Position numbers and translations under genes: made by a program. This document shows, one piece after another, positions 52,412 through 60,781 of a stretch of DNA of 64,000 bases. The notes under the pieces were generated by a model, which saw only the letters and a program-made list of their open reading frames with translations, searched no databases and had not been told where the DNA came from. Source of the stretch: an uncultured Lachnospiraceae bacterium. GTDB taxonomy: Bacteria; Bacillota; Clostridia; Lachnospirales; Lachnospiraceae. The DNA lies in the NCBI GenBank assembly GCA_947565425.1, contig CANOFW010000015.1, forward strand, positions 1 to 64,000, written 5' to 3'. Each line of letters opens with the position of its first letter. Within the stretch, counting starts at the first letter, position 1.

Positions 52412-53614
52412 TTAGAAAATTCTTCTTACTGCAACAATTGGACGATAATTTGCAGGAGATGTATACTTAATTCCCGTTGCCTCGGTACTTGCATGAACAA
52501 TCGTATTATTGCCTACATAGATTCCAACATGGCCGCTGTAACATACAATATCTCCCGGCTGCATTGCGCCTGGATCTACACCGTAACCAACGCCTGCCAA
52601 TGCACTGGAGGAATGTGGAAGACCTACGCCAAATGCTGCATACACACTCATAACAAATCCAGAACAATCTGCACCGTTCGTCAGGCTTGTACCACCATAT
52701 ACATACGGATTACCTACAAACTGGCAAGCATAATTCGCAACTGCCTGTCCGTTGCCGCCACTTGGCGGAGCATAACTTTTACTTGGCGCTGAACTGCCGC
52801 CTGAGGAACTGGAAGAACCTGCGGAACTAGAAGAACGTGAAGAACTTCTGGAAGCTGCTGCCTTCCTTGCCGCCTCTTCTGCTGCACGTCTCTCTTCTTC
52901 CTCTTTCTTCAGACGCGCTTCCTCTGCTTCTTTGGACTCAGCTACAATATAATGGGTACTACAGTCAACGAATTCACTGGAAACCCAGCCTTCGCCCTCT
53001 TCAATAGAAACTTTTACCCAGCCATCTTTCTCTTCTACTACAGAAAGCTCTTCTCCTTCTGGTACTTGTCCCAAAAGCTCTGCATCCGTACTTGAATCAG
53101 AACGAACATTCAAAGACTCTGTCTTCACATCTGCCACACGGCGTCCGACAGACTTTGCCAGCTCAGCATTTCCCAATACCAGGAACTCTGCCTTTATGTA
53201 ACCCTCTACATCGCCGGAATGAATCTTATACCAGTCACCCTCAGTACCAAGCACGGTACAAGCTGAATTGTTATATAATTTACCAAGTACTTCGCCGTCC
53301 TCGCCTGCTGCGGAACGAACATGAACGTAATTATCTACTTGAGCGATTGCAATATCATCATATTCAGATTTTACAACAGCTTTTTCATTCTGTGCTACCT
53401 GCGCAGAGCCTTTCCCCAAAGACTTTGCAATTGCTTCTGAAACCCCTGCGGTAGAACTTGTCTCACTGGCAATCTGCACTTCGTTCTGAGCCGCTGAAAT
53501 CAAACTTCCTACCCCTGCATTCACTGCTGCATTTGTTACAAAAGAACTTCCAGACAATACCACTGCCGCGGTCAGACAACATGTAGTTGCTCTTCTGATT
53601 GAATTCCTGTTCAT
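52412..53614 (-). CDS. Secreted NlpC/P60 peptidoglycan hydrolase with two SH3 domains
   Basis: A 400-residue exported endopeptidase that cuts peptide stems in peptidoglycan. Signal peptide 1-30 (cleavage after VTNA). SH3-like repeats occur around 85-140 (VHVRSAAGEDGEVLG) and 155-210 (LNVRSDSSTDAELLG). A serine/glycine-rich linker follows, then the catalytic domain (about 285-400) with cysteine in NGADCSGFVMSVY, histidine in GHVGIYVGNN and the third polar residue in NTIVHAS. ATG 53614 follows GGAGGG. Stands alone, with a strong terminator. Confidence 0.94.
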   Translation of the reverse strand: MNRNSIRRATTCCLTAAVVLSGSSFVTNAAVNAGVGSLISAAQNEVQIASETSSTAGVSEAIAKSLGKGSAQVAQNEKAVVKSEYDDIAIAQVDNYVHVRSAAGEDGEVLGKLYNNSACTVLGTEGDWYKIHSGDVEGYIKAEFLVLGNAELAKSVGRRVADVKTESLNVRSDSSTDAELLGQVPEGEELSVVEEKDGWVKVSIEEGEGWVSSEFVDCSTHYIVAESKEAEEARLKKEEEERRAAEEAARKAAASRSSSRSSSSAGSSSSSGGSSAPSKSYAPPSGGNGQAVANYACQFVGNPYVYGGTSLTNGADCSGFVMSVYAAFGVGLPHSSSALAGVGYGVDPGAMQPGDIVCYSGHVGIYVGNNTIVHASTEATGIKYTSPANYRPIVAVRRIF

Positions 53615-53823
53615 CTTACCCTCCATAATTTATCCTTTTTATTGTTACAAATTCCTATCGGAATTTCTCATTTGTTACAATTTTATTACAGGACTAATTA
53701 TAGCAAAGGGCTTGTACTATGTCAACCATAATATTCTACAAATTTATATCACATTTTATATATAGTTACTGTTGATAGGTAATAAACCTTTGGCAAAAAC
53801 AAGCTGCTATCGCACTCATATAT

Positions 53824-54738
53824 TTACATGTCACTGAGATACCGCTCAACAGAAGCAACCGCATTCGCTCCATCCGCAGCCGCCGTCACTACCTGCCTAA
53901 GCTTCTTTGTGCGAACGTCCCCGGCAGCAAAAATTCCCGGCACGCTGGTTCTCGTATCTTCTCCCGCAATGATATATCCTTGTTCATCCTGCTTTGCAAT
54001 GCCATTCACCGCCAATGTGTTCGGCTCAATTCCTACCGCAATAAACACACCCTGTACGCAAATTTCACGTTCCGTCTCTTCGATATTGTCATGCACAAGC
54101 ACACTTTCCACCTTGCCGTCTCCCCGAATTTCCGTTACCCGGCTATTTAATACCAGCTCAATATTTTCTGTTTCCATCACGCGTTCCTGAAGAATACGCG
54201 CCCCGCGAAATTCATCTCTCCGGTGGATAAGATAAACTTTATCACATCCTCTGGCAAGAAATAATGCATCTTCTAACGCCACATCTCCGCCGCCAACTAC
54301 CACTACCTCTTTTCCCCGGAAAAACGCCCCGTCACACGTTGCACAATAAGACACTCCCACCCCGGTAAGTTCTTCCTCACCCGGAACCATAAGCTTGCGA
54401 TGCTTTGCACCTGTCGCTAAAATCAGCGCCTTCGCCTCATACTCCGCCTTATTTGTAACCACCTGCTTGTTTTCTCCATTCACACGGATTTCCTTGACCT
54501 GTTCATTGACAAACTCCGCTCCCAAACGATCCGCATGGGTACGGAACTTTTGCCCCAACTCAAACCCTGTGATTTCCGGAAGCCCAGGATAATTGTCTAC
54601 CTCATAGGTGTCCAGAATCTGCCCTCCGCTCATAGGCTTCTCCTCTATAACAAGCGTATGAAAACGAGCGCGCTGCGCATAGATCGCCGCGCTCAGGCCC
54701 GCCGGCCCGCTCCCTAAAATAATTACATCATACATCAT
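53824..54738 (-). CDS. trxB: Thioredoxin-disulfide reductase
   Basis: A 304-residue FAD/NADPH enzyme that reduces thioredoxin. FAD motif GSGPAGLSAA (9-18), NADPH motif VVGGGDVALEDALFL, redox pair C132-A-T-C135 and C-terminal GIFAAGDV are intact. The ATG follows AGGAGG. Four copies of an 11-base repeat lie just upstream, the last of which contributes to the ribosome site. Confidence 0.97.
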   Translation of the reverse strand: MMYDVIILGSGPAGLSAAIYAQRARFHTLVIEEKPMSGGQILDTYEVDNYPGLPEITGFELGQKFRTHADRLGAEFVNEQVKEIRVNGENKQVVTNKAEYEAKALILATGAKHRKLMVPGEEELTGVGVSYCATCDGAFFRGKEVVVVGGGDVALEDALFLARGCDKVYLIHRRDEFRGARILQERVMETENIELVLNSRVTEIRGDGKVESVLVHDNIEETEREICVQGVFIAVGIEPNTLAVNGIAKQDEQGYIIAGEDTRTSVPGIFAAGDVRTKKLRQVVTAAADGANAVASVERYLSDM

Positions 54739-54747
54739 ATATAACCT

Positions 54748-54791
54748 CCTGTTTTATTCCTGTTTTATTCCTGTTTTATTCCTGTTTTATT
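54748..54791. repeat. Four tandem 11-bp repeats upstream of trxB
   Basis: CCTGTTTTATT occurs four times back to back (54748-54758, 54759-54769, 54770-54780, 54781-54791). On the trxB strand it reads AATAAAACAGG; the final unit runs into CAGGAGG, the ribosome site. Confidence 0.85.
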
Positions 54792-54849
54792 CTACATTGC
54801 ATTTTTCCCATTTTCATGCCATAATAAAACCGGAAAGGGGGATTGTGCA

Positions 54850-55026
54850 ATGGATATTGCTTCTTTATCAACAGCTCTCAGCATGACAAAGCTCAACGGC
54901 GACATCGGCGTCCTCATGTTGAGCAAACAACTGGATGCGGTAGAGACAATGGGAGACTCCATGATTAAGATTATGGAACAATCCGTTACCCCTCATGTAG
55001 GGGGAAATGTTGATATTTCCGTCTAA
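54850..55026 (+). CDS. YjfB-type putative motility peptide
   Basis: A 58-residue protein with the family start MDIASLSTALSM and MLSKQLDAVETMGDSMIKIM. Proteins of this kind (YjfB_motility) occur near flagellar genes and, in Bacillus, are expressed under the motility sigma factor. The ATG at 54850 has GGAAAGGGGG upstream. Encoded on the + strand, followed by a long terminator. No other flagellar gene is adjacent. Confidence 0.8.
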   Translation: MDIASLSTALSMTKLNGDIGVLMLSKQLDAVETMGDSMIKIMEQSVTPHVGGNVDISV

Positions 55027-55036
55027 ACGTATCTGA

Positions 55037-55077
55037 CAGGCAGGAGCAGATTACATGTGGTAATCTGCTCCTGCCTG
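55037..55077. terminator. Strong bidirectional terminator between convergent genes
   Basis: An 18-bp perfect stem, 55037-55054 with 55060-55077, 5-base loop, between the YjfB-type peptide (+) and the CPBP gene (-). T-rich on both sides. Confidence 0.85.
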
Positions 55078-55082
55078 TTTAC

Positions 55083-56051
55083 TTAAAGATGTTCTAAATA
55101 TACCGTAAATCCCATAAATACAAAGGCAATTACAATCCCTAAAATAAGCGGAAGTGTAAGTAATCGTTCCCTTGTCCCCGTCCGAAACATCCCCTTCACA
55201 TACGCCCAACGACCATTTATCTTGCTAATCGCCATAAAAATTCCAAATGCGGCACAAGTCGTTCCTACCGCTACCATGGCCCAAACCAGAATGCCCATTA
55301 AAAACATCACCAGTTCATTGCCTCCCATATTAGAGGCAAGCCCTCCAAGTTCCACTTGTTGATTCATCTGCGTCTGAGACATGCCCATCATTTCATAGAG
55401 GTACGGCATCAAAAAGCTAATTACCACACTGGTAAAATTCAGTGTAAAATGTGCAAGCATAGAGCTGAAAATACTCCCTGTTGCCTCCACCAAGAACGAC
55501 AGATACACGCCAAGCGCAAACGCATATATAAACTGATTTAAATTCATATGCATACATCCAAACAAAAATGCACTCAATAAAATTGCCGCCAGCATTTTAC
55601 TCTTACGGTAGGTCTGGAAGAGTACGCCGCGGAACATAAATTCCTCTACACACGCAGGCATAACCGCCATAAATAACGTGCTCAATATCACATTCTGTCC
55701 CTGCATCAACTGCATAACGTTTGCTGTTCCAGATGTGGAAAACAACATTGAAATCGCATTCAGCACAACAATCAGCGGATACATCAAATAGGTACAGATT
55801 ATCACAAGAACGATGGTTGAAATATTAATTTTCCGATAAGGAATAAACTCACGTATCTTTATCTTCTTCCATTTACAATAGACAATACAAGGAGTAAAAA
55901 TCAACGCCTGGGACAAGAGTAATGAGACATATATCGGCAAATTTGCCAATGCCGGAATTAAGGACGTTAAAACACCAAACCCAAGGCTTACTCCTATATA
56001 GATTACAATCACCGCCAAAAACAGCCGGTTCACACTTTTTATCTGAGACAT
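55083..56051 (-). CDS. CPBP-family intramembrane glutamic protease
   Basis: A 322-residue membrane protein with eight predicted helices. The CAAX-protease/bacteriocin-processing motifs are present: EEFMFRGVLFQTYR (EExxxR) and FGCMHMNLNQFIYAF (histidine). Typical roles are protein maturation or peptide immunity; here no bacteriocin gene is near. ATG 56051 follows GGGAGG; longer frames pass into a D-repeat remnant. Confidence 0.9.
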   Translation of the reverse strand: MSQIKSVNRLFLAVIVIYIGVSLGFGVLTSLIPALANLPIYVSLLLSQALIFTPCIVYCKWKKIKIREFIPYRKINISTIVLVIICTYLMYPLIVVLNAISMLFSTSGTANVMQLMQGQNVILSTLFMAVMPACVEEFMFRGVLFQTYRKSKMLAAILLSAFLFGCMHMNLNQFIYAFALGVYLSFLVEATGSIFSSMLAHFTLNFTSVVISFLMPYLYEMMGMSQTQMNQQVELGGLASNMGGNELVMFLMGILVWAMVAVGTTCAAFGIFMAISKINGRWAYVKGMFRTGTRERLLTLPLILGIVIAFVFMGFTVYLEHL

Positions 56052-56063
56052 AACATCCTCCCA

Positions 56064-56100
56064 TTTCATACACAGCGTAACAAGGTCTTTCCTAAACAAG
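56064..56100. repeat. Half copy of family D repeat (copy 5)
   Basis: TTTCATACACAGCGTAACAAGGTCTTTCCTAAACAAG matches the right half of the D element. As in copy 3, the missing half coincides with a gene start (CPBP). Confidence 0.45.
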
Positions 56101-56102
56101 AT

Positions 56103-56148
56103 AAAAAAACAGTGCCGGCAACCGTCAAATCGACAGTTAGACCGGCAA
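56103..56148 (-). terminator. Terminator of the 49-residue membrane peptide gene
   Basis: GCCGG and CCGGC arms with an inner AACTGTC/GACGGTT pairing, followed on the minus strand by TTTTTTT. Confidence 0.75.
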
Positions 56149-56157
56149 ATTAATGCG

Positions 56158-56307
56158 CTATTCGTCTTCTATTTTATTTATTAATTTTGTTTTCGTTTTA
56201 TTGATATACCCTGCGATATCCTCCAAATAGATATACCCCAGAATAACAGCGGAAACAACGCTGACAATACCGGCAGATATGCTGACAATCCTCAAAGCTT
56301 TTCTCAT
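56158..56307 (-). CDS. Small membrane protein, 49 residues
   Basis: A short protein with one hydrophobic helix (IVSISAGIVSVVSAVILGYIY) and a basic/acidic amphipathic C-terminus (INKTKTKLINKIEDE). The ATG at 56307 has AAGGAG. No family is recognised. It lies between the CvfB-like gene and the CPBP gene and has its own strong terminator, which supports its being a real gene. Confidence 0.65.
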   Translation of the reverse strand: MRKALRIVSISAGIVSVVSAVILGYIYLEDIAGYINKTKTKLINKIEDE

Positions 56308-56415
56308 AATCACAACTCCTTCTCTTATGATATTCCTACATCCATGTATCAAGTGTAGCACATCGCTTTCATTATTGCAACATTCGGGAACATCAATCAC
56401 AAAACAAACATCCAG

Positions 56416-57252
56416 TTACAATTTACGTATACCGGTATCCGTAAGCTCTACTTTATGTTCTTTATACAAACGTCCAACCGCGCGCTTAAACGCATTCTTA
56501 CTCATCTTGATTTCACTCATAATTACTTCCGGGGAGGCTTTATCATTAAATGGCAAAACACCGCCGTATTCCTCCAGCGCTTTCATAACCTGCTGCGCGT
56601 CCTTATCGATCTGCACATAAGCTTTATCCCGCATGGTCAAATCTATCTTGCCATCCGGCTTTACACCTACCACACGCGCCTCAATCACTTCCCCAATACG
56701 CAACGAACTGTGATCTTCATGCCGGGGAATCAGCGCCGAATATTTGTCATCTACTGCCACAAACGCGCCAAAATTATTACTGAACTCATAAACACGCCCA
56801 TGAACTACATCCCCTCTCCGATAAGGGGAATCTGTTTCCAGCATATCATAAAGTTCCCTCATACTGGCGCAAAGGCGGCTGCTTTTATCAATATATAGTC
56901 TCACCAGTATTGTATCGCCTGTTTGGACTTTTCCTATTTGTTCCTTATACGGAAGAAACAAATCTTTCTCCAGCCCCCAATCCAAAAATGCACCAATCTT
57001 CTGCACCGACACCACCGTCAACGGAGCAACTTCCCCCATTTTTAACTTAGGCTCATGGGTTGTAGAAATCACTCTGTCCTTGGAATCTTTATACAAAAAA
57101 ACCTCCAGCTCATCTTCAAGCTCTGTGCCTTCCGGCACCTGCTTTGCCGGAAGCAGCACCCGCTTCTCAGGCTTATCCGCTTCTGACAAATATACGCCAA
57201 ATTCTACCTTTTTCACAACCGTAAGAGTCTGTTTTTCTCCTAAACGAATCAT
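56416..57252 (-). CDS. CvfB-like S1-domain RNA-binding protein
   Basis: A 278-residue protein of the CvfB family: several S1-like OB folds (GEVAPLTVVSVQKIGAFLDWG and RRGDVVHGRVYEFSNNFGAFV) and a C-terminal winged helix (EIKMSKNAFKRAVGRLYKE). Homologues influence virulence-factor mRNA levels in staphylococci; here it is a probable RNA regulator. It begins directly after the thioesterase gene (3-base gap), so the two are co-transcribed. Confidence 0.9.
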   Translation of the reverse strand: MIRLGEKQTLTVVKKVEFGVYLSEADKPEKRVLLPAKQVPEGTELEDELEVFLYKDSKDRVISTTHEPKLKMGEVAPLTVVSVQKIGAFLDWGLEKDLFLPYKEQIGKVQTGDTILVRLYIDKSSRLCASMRELYDMLETDSPYRRGDVVHGRVYEFSNNFGAFVAVDDKYSALIPRHEDHSSLRIGEVIEARVVGVKPDGKIDLTMRDKAYVQIDKDAQQVMKALEEYGGVLPFNDKASPEVIMSEIKMSKNAFKRAVGRLYKEHKVELTDTGIRKL

Positions 57253-57254
57253 TT

Positions 57255-57959
57255 CTATTCCTCCAACTCTATGACAGCATACGGTTTCCCCTCTCCATCC
57301 GCGAGTTTCACTGTCATCTTTTTCTGATTCCCCGCAATATACGGATAGATCACATCTTTATAAACCGCTGCCTTCCGATACTCTGCGCGCATTTTTCTGG
57401 TCTGAAAACCCGAAGGAAGATACTCCTGCGCCATGCTGATATATTTTCCATTATTCACATGCTGATTTGTGTCAATGTGATACTTATGCACCGGAAACGG
57501 TTCTCTGGCTTTCATTTCCTCTGGAAATGCAACCTTCCTTGACTCACATTCCATCGAAAGCTGCGGGGATAACTGATAAACCTCTTCCATTTTTGCCGGA
57601 AGCCTGGTCGGTTTCCCTTTATGCAAATCGAGCAGCGTCCAAATCGAATTGGCATATGCCAATAACGCGCCATTCTCCTCCTCCATCGTAAAATTACGAT
57701 AACCAAAAAATCCTTTAAATCCGTATGGCCATGTACGGACTATCATTTTCTCCCCCATCTGTGGATAACGGTTTACCTCTATCTGCCAGGAAGACAATAC
57801 CCAGATTAAACCCTCTTCCATTAGATAATCTATACCCACCCCCAGCTCTTCCGATTGAAAGCTGCTGCAATCCTGAAAATAATCTATGATGGAAGGCAGC
57901 GTAATGTGCCCGTGAGTATCCACTTCACTGTAACGAACCCTACTAGCAAAACTATACAT
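57255..57959 (-). CDS. Acyl-ACP thioesterase
   Basis: A 234-residue hot-dog-fold enzyme that releases fatty acids from acyl carrier protein. The first repeat has RYSEVDTHGHITLPSIIDYF, the second PFPVHKYHIDTNQHVNNGKY with the asparagine/histidine set of the FatA/FatB-like bacterial class. ATG 57959 has GGAGG. First gene of an operon with the CvfB-like gene. Confidence 0.9.
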   Translation of the reverse strand: MYSFASRVRYSEVDTHGHITLPSIIDYFQDCSSFQSEELGVGIDYLMEEGLIWVLSSWQIEVNRYPQMGEKMIVRTWPYGFKGFFGYRNFTMEEENGALLAYANSIWTLLDLHKGKPTRLPAKMEEVYQLSPQLSMECESRKVAFPEEMKAREPFPVHKYHIDTNQHVNNGKYISMAQEYLPSGFQTRKMRAEYRKAAVYKDVIYPYIAGNQKKMTVKLADGEGKPYAVIELEE

Positions 57960-57991
57960 TATTTCCTCCAATCGTGCACATTCACATACTA

Positions 57992-58063
57992 TTTTTATTC
58001 TCTTATAGGAAAGATACTTTCACACTTTCGCGTGACAAGGTCTTTCCTATAATAGAATAAAAA
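57992..58063. repeat. Palindromic intergenic repeat, family D copy 6
   Basis: Full-length: TTTTTATTCTCTTATAGG and CCTATAATAGAATAAAAA arms enclose AAAGATACTTTCACAC and CGTGACAAGGTCTTTC. The outer arms extend further (ATTCT/AGAAT) than other copies. Located between the tRNA terminator and the thioesterase gene. Confidence 0.75.
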
Positions 58064-58090
58064 TACCCGTCACCGTAAGTGACAGGTATT
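58058..58090 (-). terminator. tRNA-Gln terminator
   Basis: ATACCCGTCAC (58063-58073) and GTGACAGGTAT (58079-58089) pair with one mismatch and are followed by TTTTTATT on the minus strand, just beyond the tRNA. Confidence 0.8.
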
Positions 58091-58093
58091 AAG

Positions 58094-58165
58094 CTGGCCC
58101 ACAAGGATTCGAACCTTGAAATGACGGAGTCAGAGTCCGTTGCCTTACCGTTTGGCGATGGGCCA
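58094..58165 (-). tRNA. tRNA-Gln (CUG)
   Basis: A 72-nt cloverleaf on the minus strand: acceptor TGGCCCA with TGGGCCA plus discriminator G, D-arm GCC-AAACGGTAA-GGC, anticodon arm ACGGA-CTCTGAC-TCCGT (anticodon CTG), T-arm CAAGG-TTCGAAT-CCTTG. The U1-A72 pair fits bacterial tRNA-Gln. CCA is not encoded. Confidence 0.97.
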
Positions 58166-58286
58166 TCGTTGTTCAACAGATTGTATTATATACGAATTTC
58201 CAATAAAATGCAAGTACTTTTTTAAAAAACTTTTATCAATTTAAAATCCATTCACAGATTTCCTATTTATTTGCCAAAAGCACCTG

Positions 58287-58940
58287 TCACAGCAAGAGGA
58301 TTTCCCCTTTCACTGCCGCAAACGCCACCTGTTCTCCAACTTGAAAGCGCGCCGTCCCATTCGTTCCTTCCGTTATAGCCTCCTGCACTCCCGTCAGTCT
58401 GTCTAGCGGAACCATGACCTTGAGTTCTACGCGATCCGTGTAAGAAGAATCCATAGTCGCAATTTCTTCCTGCGCCAAAATATACTGAATCTTGCCAACG
58501 CTATTATAATCAGCTACAATCGTAAGAAGTTTTCCCTGCATCTTTTCTATAATTACGCTGTTTTTCAGCCCTTCCTGCACCGCCTTTTGATAAGCGCGTA
58601 CCAACCCCCCGGTTCCCAGAAGCGTCCCGCCGAAATAACGTGTCACCACCACGACTAAATTATGGATATCCTCGCGCAAAAGCACATCCAGCATGGGACG
58701 TCCTGCGGTACCATTGGGTTCTCCATCATCACTACATCGCTGCAATTCCTGGTTCGTTCCAGCCACAAAAGCATAACAGTTATGCCTGGCATCCCAATAT
58801 TGTTTCTTCATCCGGGCAATAAAAGCGAGCGCCTCTTCCTCTGTCTCTATTTTCTCTAAGGTCGCAATGAAACGTGATTTTTTTTCCACAATTTCACCAC
58901 TACCGCCCTGGTATAATATTTTCACTGGTCTGTTTTCCAT
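58287..58940 (-). CDS. YigZ/IMPACT family protein
   Basis: A 217-residue member of the UPF0029 (IMPACT N-domain) family with GEIVEKKSRFIATLEK, DARHNCYAFV, DDGEPNGTAGRPML and VTRYFGGTLLGTGGLVRAY. The C-terminal half is an alpha/beta domain like that of YigZ. The family is linked to translation stress control; role not demonstrated here. Monocistronic. Confidence 0.93.
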   Translation of the reverse strand: MENRPVKILYQGGSGEIVEKKSRFIATLEKIETEEEALAFIARMKKQYWDARHNCYAFVAGTNQELQRCSDDGEPNGTAGRPMLDVLLREDIHNLVVVVTRYFGGTLLGTGGLVRAYQKAVQEGLKNSVIIEKMQGKLLTIVADYNSVGKIQYILAQEEIATMDSSYTDRVELKVMVPLDRLTGVQEAITEGTNGTARFQVGEQVAFAAVKGEILLL

Positions 58941-59044
58941 AATTCCGGCTCCATCTCTCTAACACGTGCGTATATTATTTTGATTTTATCATATTCCGTT
59001 TGAAATGCAAAGCATTCTCCACAAGAACATTCGACGGCAATGTT

Positions 59045-60544
59045 TTATTTCAGCTCAATCAGTATGCGCCCATCCTTTCCCCGGATCGTATGGTACATGG
59101 TGTCTTTGAGCATTGGCAGGTTCATTTTCTGGTAATATTCGCCCGTCTTTTTATGTCGGTTCCTCTTAACCTTTTTTAAACCATAATTATGATAAAACTT
59201 CCACTCTTCTGGTTTCTGTTCTGCCTGAAACTGAGTAGGAACCAAACGTTTTAAGATTCGATTATGCTTCAACATATTCTTCACCACAGGCGCATGTCCA
59301 ATGCTGCCAATTAACTGCATCTTTTTCTCTTTACCGTCCATCATAATATCCAGGCTGTTCAAATCATTTACGACAGCCTCCAGTCGAAAATTCGCATAAT
59401 CCTGCTGCTCCCGCAGCGCATTGCCATAAGTAAACGAGAATACAAAAAAGCACCATGCCAATAGGATATATGGGACTTTTGCCAGATATGCTTTCTCGGC
59501 CGTTGAAACAACCGTTCCCACAAGCGCGACAAAGATGCCAAATCCATACATTGCTCTAGGCGCAAACAGCGGCTGGGAAAAAATAGGATAAAGTCCAAAG
59601 GAAAACATCACCATTATCAATAATATTATGCCCGACATACTAAACGCCGCCAGCCATTTTCGACTGCTCTCCCGTACCATCACAAACAAAAAACCCAGGC
59701 ACAATAGAAAAATAAGCGCCAGCCAGCCTATTTTAAAATCCTTTACTACATAATGGAAATATGTGACAAAATTCCTTGCCACTACCGGAAAAAACTCACG
59801 AATACCGGGCAAAGAAGTTGAAACATACGTATCTGCCTGTGGCATAAGGAATATCTTAAAAAATGCCATCCCCAAAACATATCCGCCTGCGGAATAGAGC
59901 GCAAATTTTAATGTTTCTTGTATTTTATCCCCGCTATTCCAATTTTTGAGGCAAACCAGCGCTACTAACATAGGAAAAATCCCTGAAGACGCCTGATAAG
60001 AAAGGCACATAGCTAACGTACCCGCTGCGGCTATACAGAAGTATTTCCGATACCCATCCTTCCAAAACAACAGCGGAATCACAGAGACAAGGATTGACAA
60101 AGCCATATAAGGCGAATCATATTTATAAGAAAAGCACTGTAAAAAATATGGGGAAAGCCCCAAAGGAACTAAAGCCGCCAAATTTCCAAATGTAAAATGC
60201 TTATCTTTAGAAAATATATACCAGACAGTTACCGCGGCTGCTGCCATAAAAACCGCGGCAAGTATTTGCGGCAACGGCGAGACGTCCGTCAAATATGTGT
60301 CAACATGAATAAACCATGACAAAAAGCAGGAAATGTAGCGGCCATAATTTTCCCATCCGCCTTGTCCGTTAAATACGCGCATCAAATCGTCCCGGTAATT
60401 AAAATTTGCCCGCAAAATCGCACTGATACCAATAACATAAACGGCAAACATAATGATCCAGGGCTTACACATACACCGATATTCCAGGCAGGCTTCTTTC
60501 CACTCTTTCCATTTTTCTGGGACAATCCGTCTTACTTCCGGCAT
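59045..60544 (-). CDS. GtrII-like membrane glucosyltransferase domain protein
   Basis: A 499-residue protein with about ten transmembrane helices and a conserved N-terminal catalytic pattern NFNYRDDLMRVFNGQGGW then NYGRYISCFLSWFI, as in GtrII-type O-antigen or teichoic acid modifying transferases. The C-terminus is a soluble basic tail. It probably adds sugar to a surface polymer from a lipid carrier. ATG 60544 has AAAGGAGGAAG; the longer frame has no ribosome site. No dedicated operon partners are seen. Confidence 0.8.
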   Translation of the reverse strand: MPEVRRIVPEKWKEWKEACLEYRCMCKPWIIMFAVYVIGISAILRANFNYRDDLMRVFNGQGGWENYGRYISCFLSWFIHVDTYLTDVSPLPQILAAVFMAAAAVTVWYIFSKDKHFTFGNLAALVPLGLSPYFLQCFSYKYDSPYMALSILVSVIPLLFWKDGYRKYFCIAAAGTLAMCLSYQASSGIFPMLVALVCLKNWNSGDKIQETLKFALYSAGGYVLGMAFFKIFLMPQADTYVSTSLPGIREFFPVVARNFVTYFHYVVKDFKIGWLALIFLLCLGFLFVMVRESSRKWLAAFSMSGIILLIMVMFSFGLYPIFSQPLFAPRAMYGFGIFVALVGTVVSTAEKAYLAKVPYILLAWCFFVFSFTYGNALREQQDYANFRLEAVVNDLNSLDIMMDGKEKKMQLIGSIGHAPVVKNMLKHNRILKRLVPTQFQAEQKPEEWKFYHNYGLKKVKRNRHKKTGEYYQKMNLPMLKDTMYHTIRGKDGRILIELK

Positions 60545-60725
60545 AAAACTTCCTCCTTTATATCTTACAAATTGTCTTTTATCCTCATCGTAGCAATATG
60601 TCACAACTCTCAATGAAAAAATTATAAAACTTATTAGCACAAAAGTCTATCTATTTCTATCATTATCGTTTTATATTTAAGTAATTCTTCATACTGATAT
60701 TTTTCTTTATTTTCCATATCATATT

Positions 60726-60734
60726 TGATATAAT
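60726..60734 (+). promoter_or_regulatory. Extended -10 promoter of the PBP1A gene
   Basis: TGATATAAT contains the extended -10 TGn plus TATAAT, 48 bases upstream of the ATG. The -35 is poor, as expected for an extended -10 promoter. Confidence 0.6.
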
Positions 60735-60781
60735 ATCTGGATAGTATCATTTTTTGTTTCAATTTTTAAGGAGGCTTTGCC

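Noticed and set aside
54748..54791. CRISPR array
   Set aside because: The only tandem repeat is 11 bp without spacers; no cas genes are seen. The 51-nt-spaced motif at 3103-3212 is also too short and lacks repeats of constant length.
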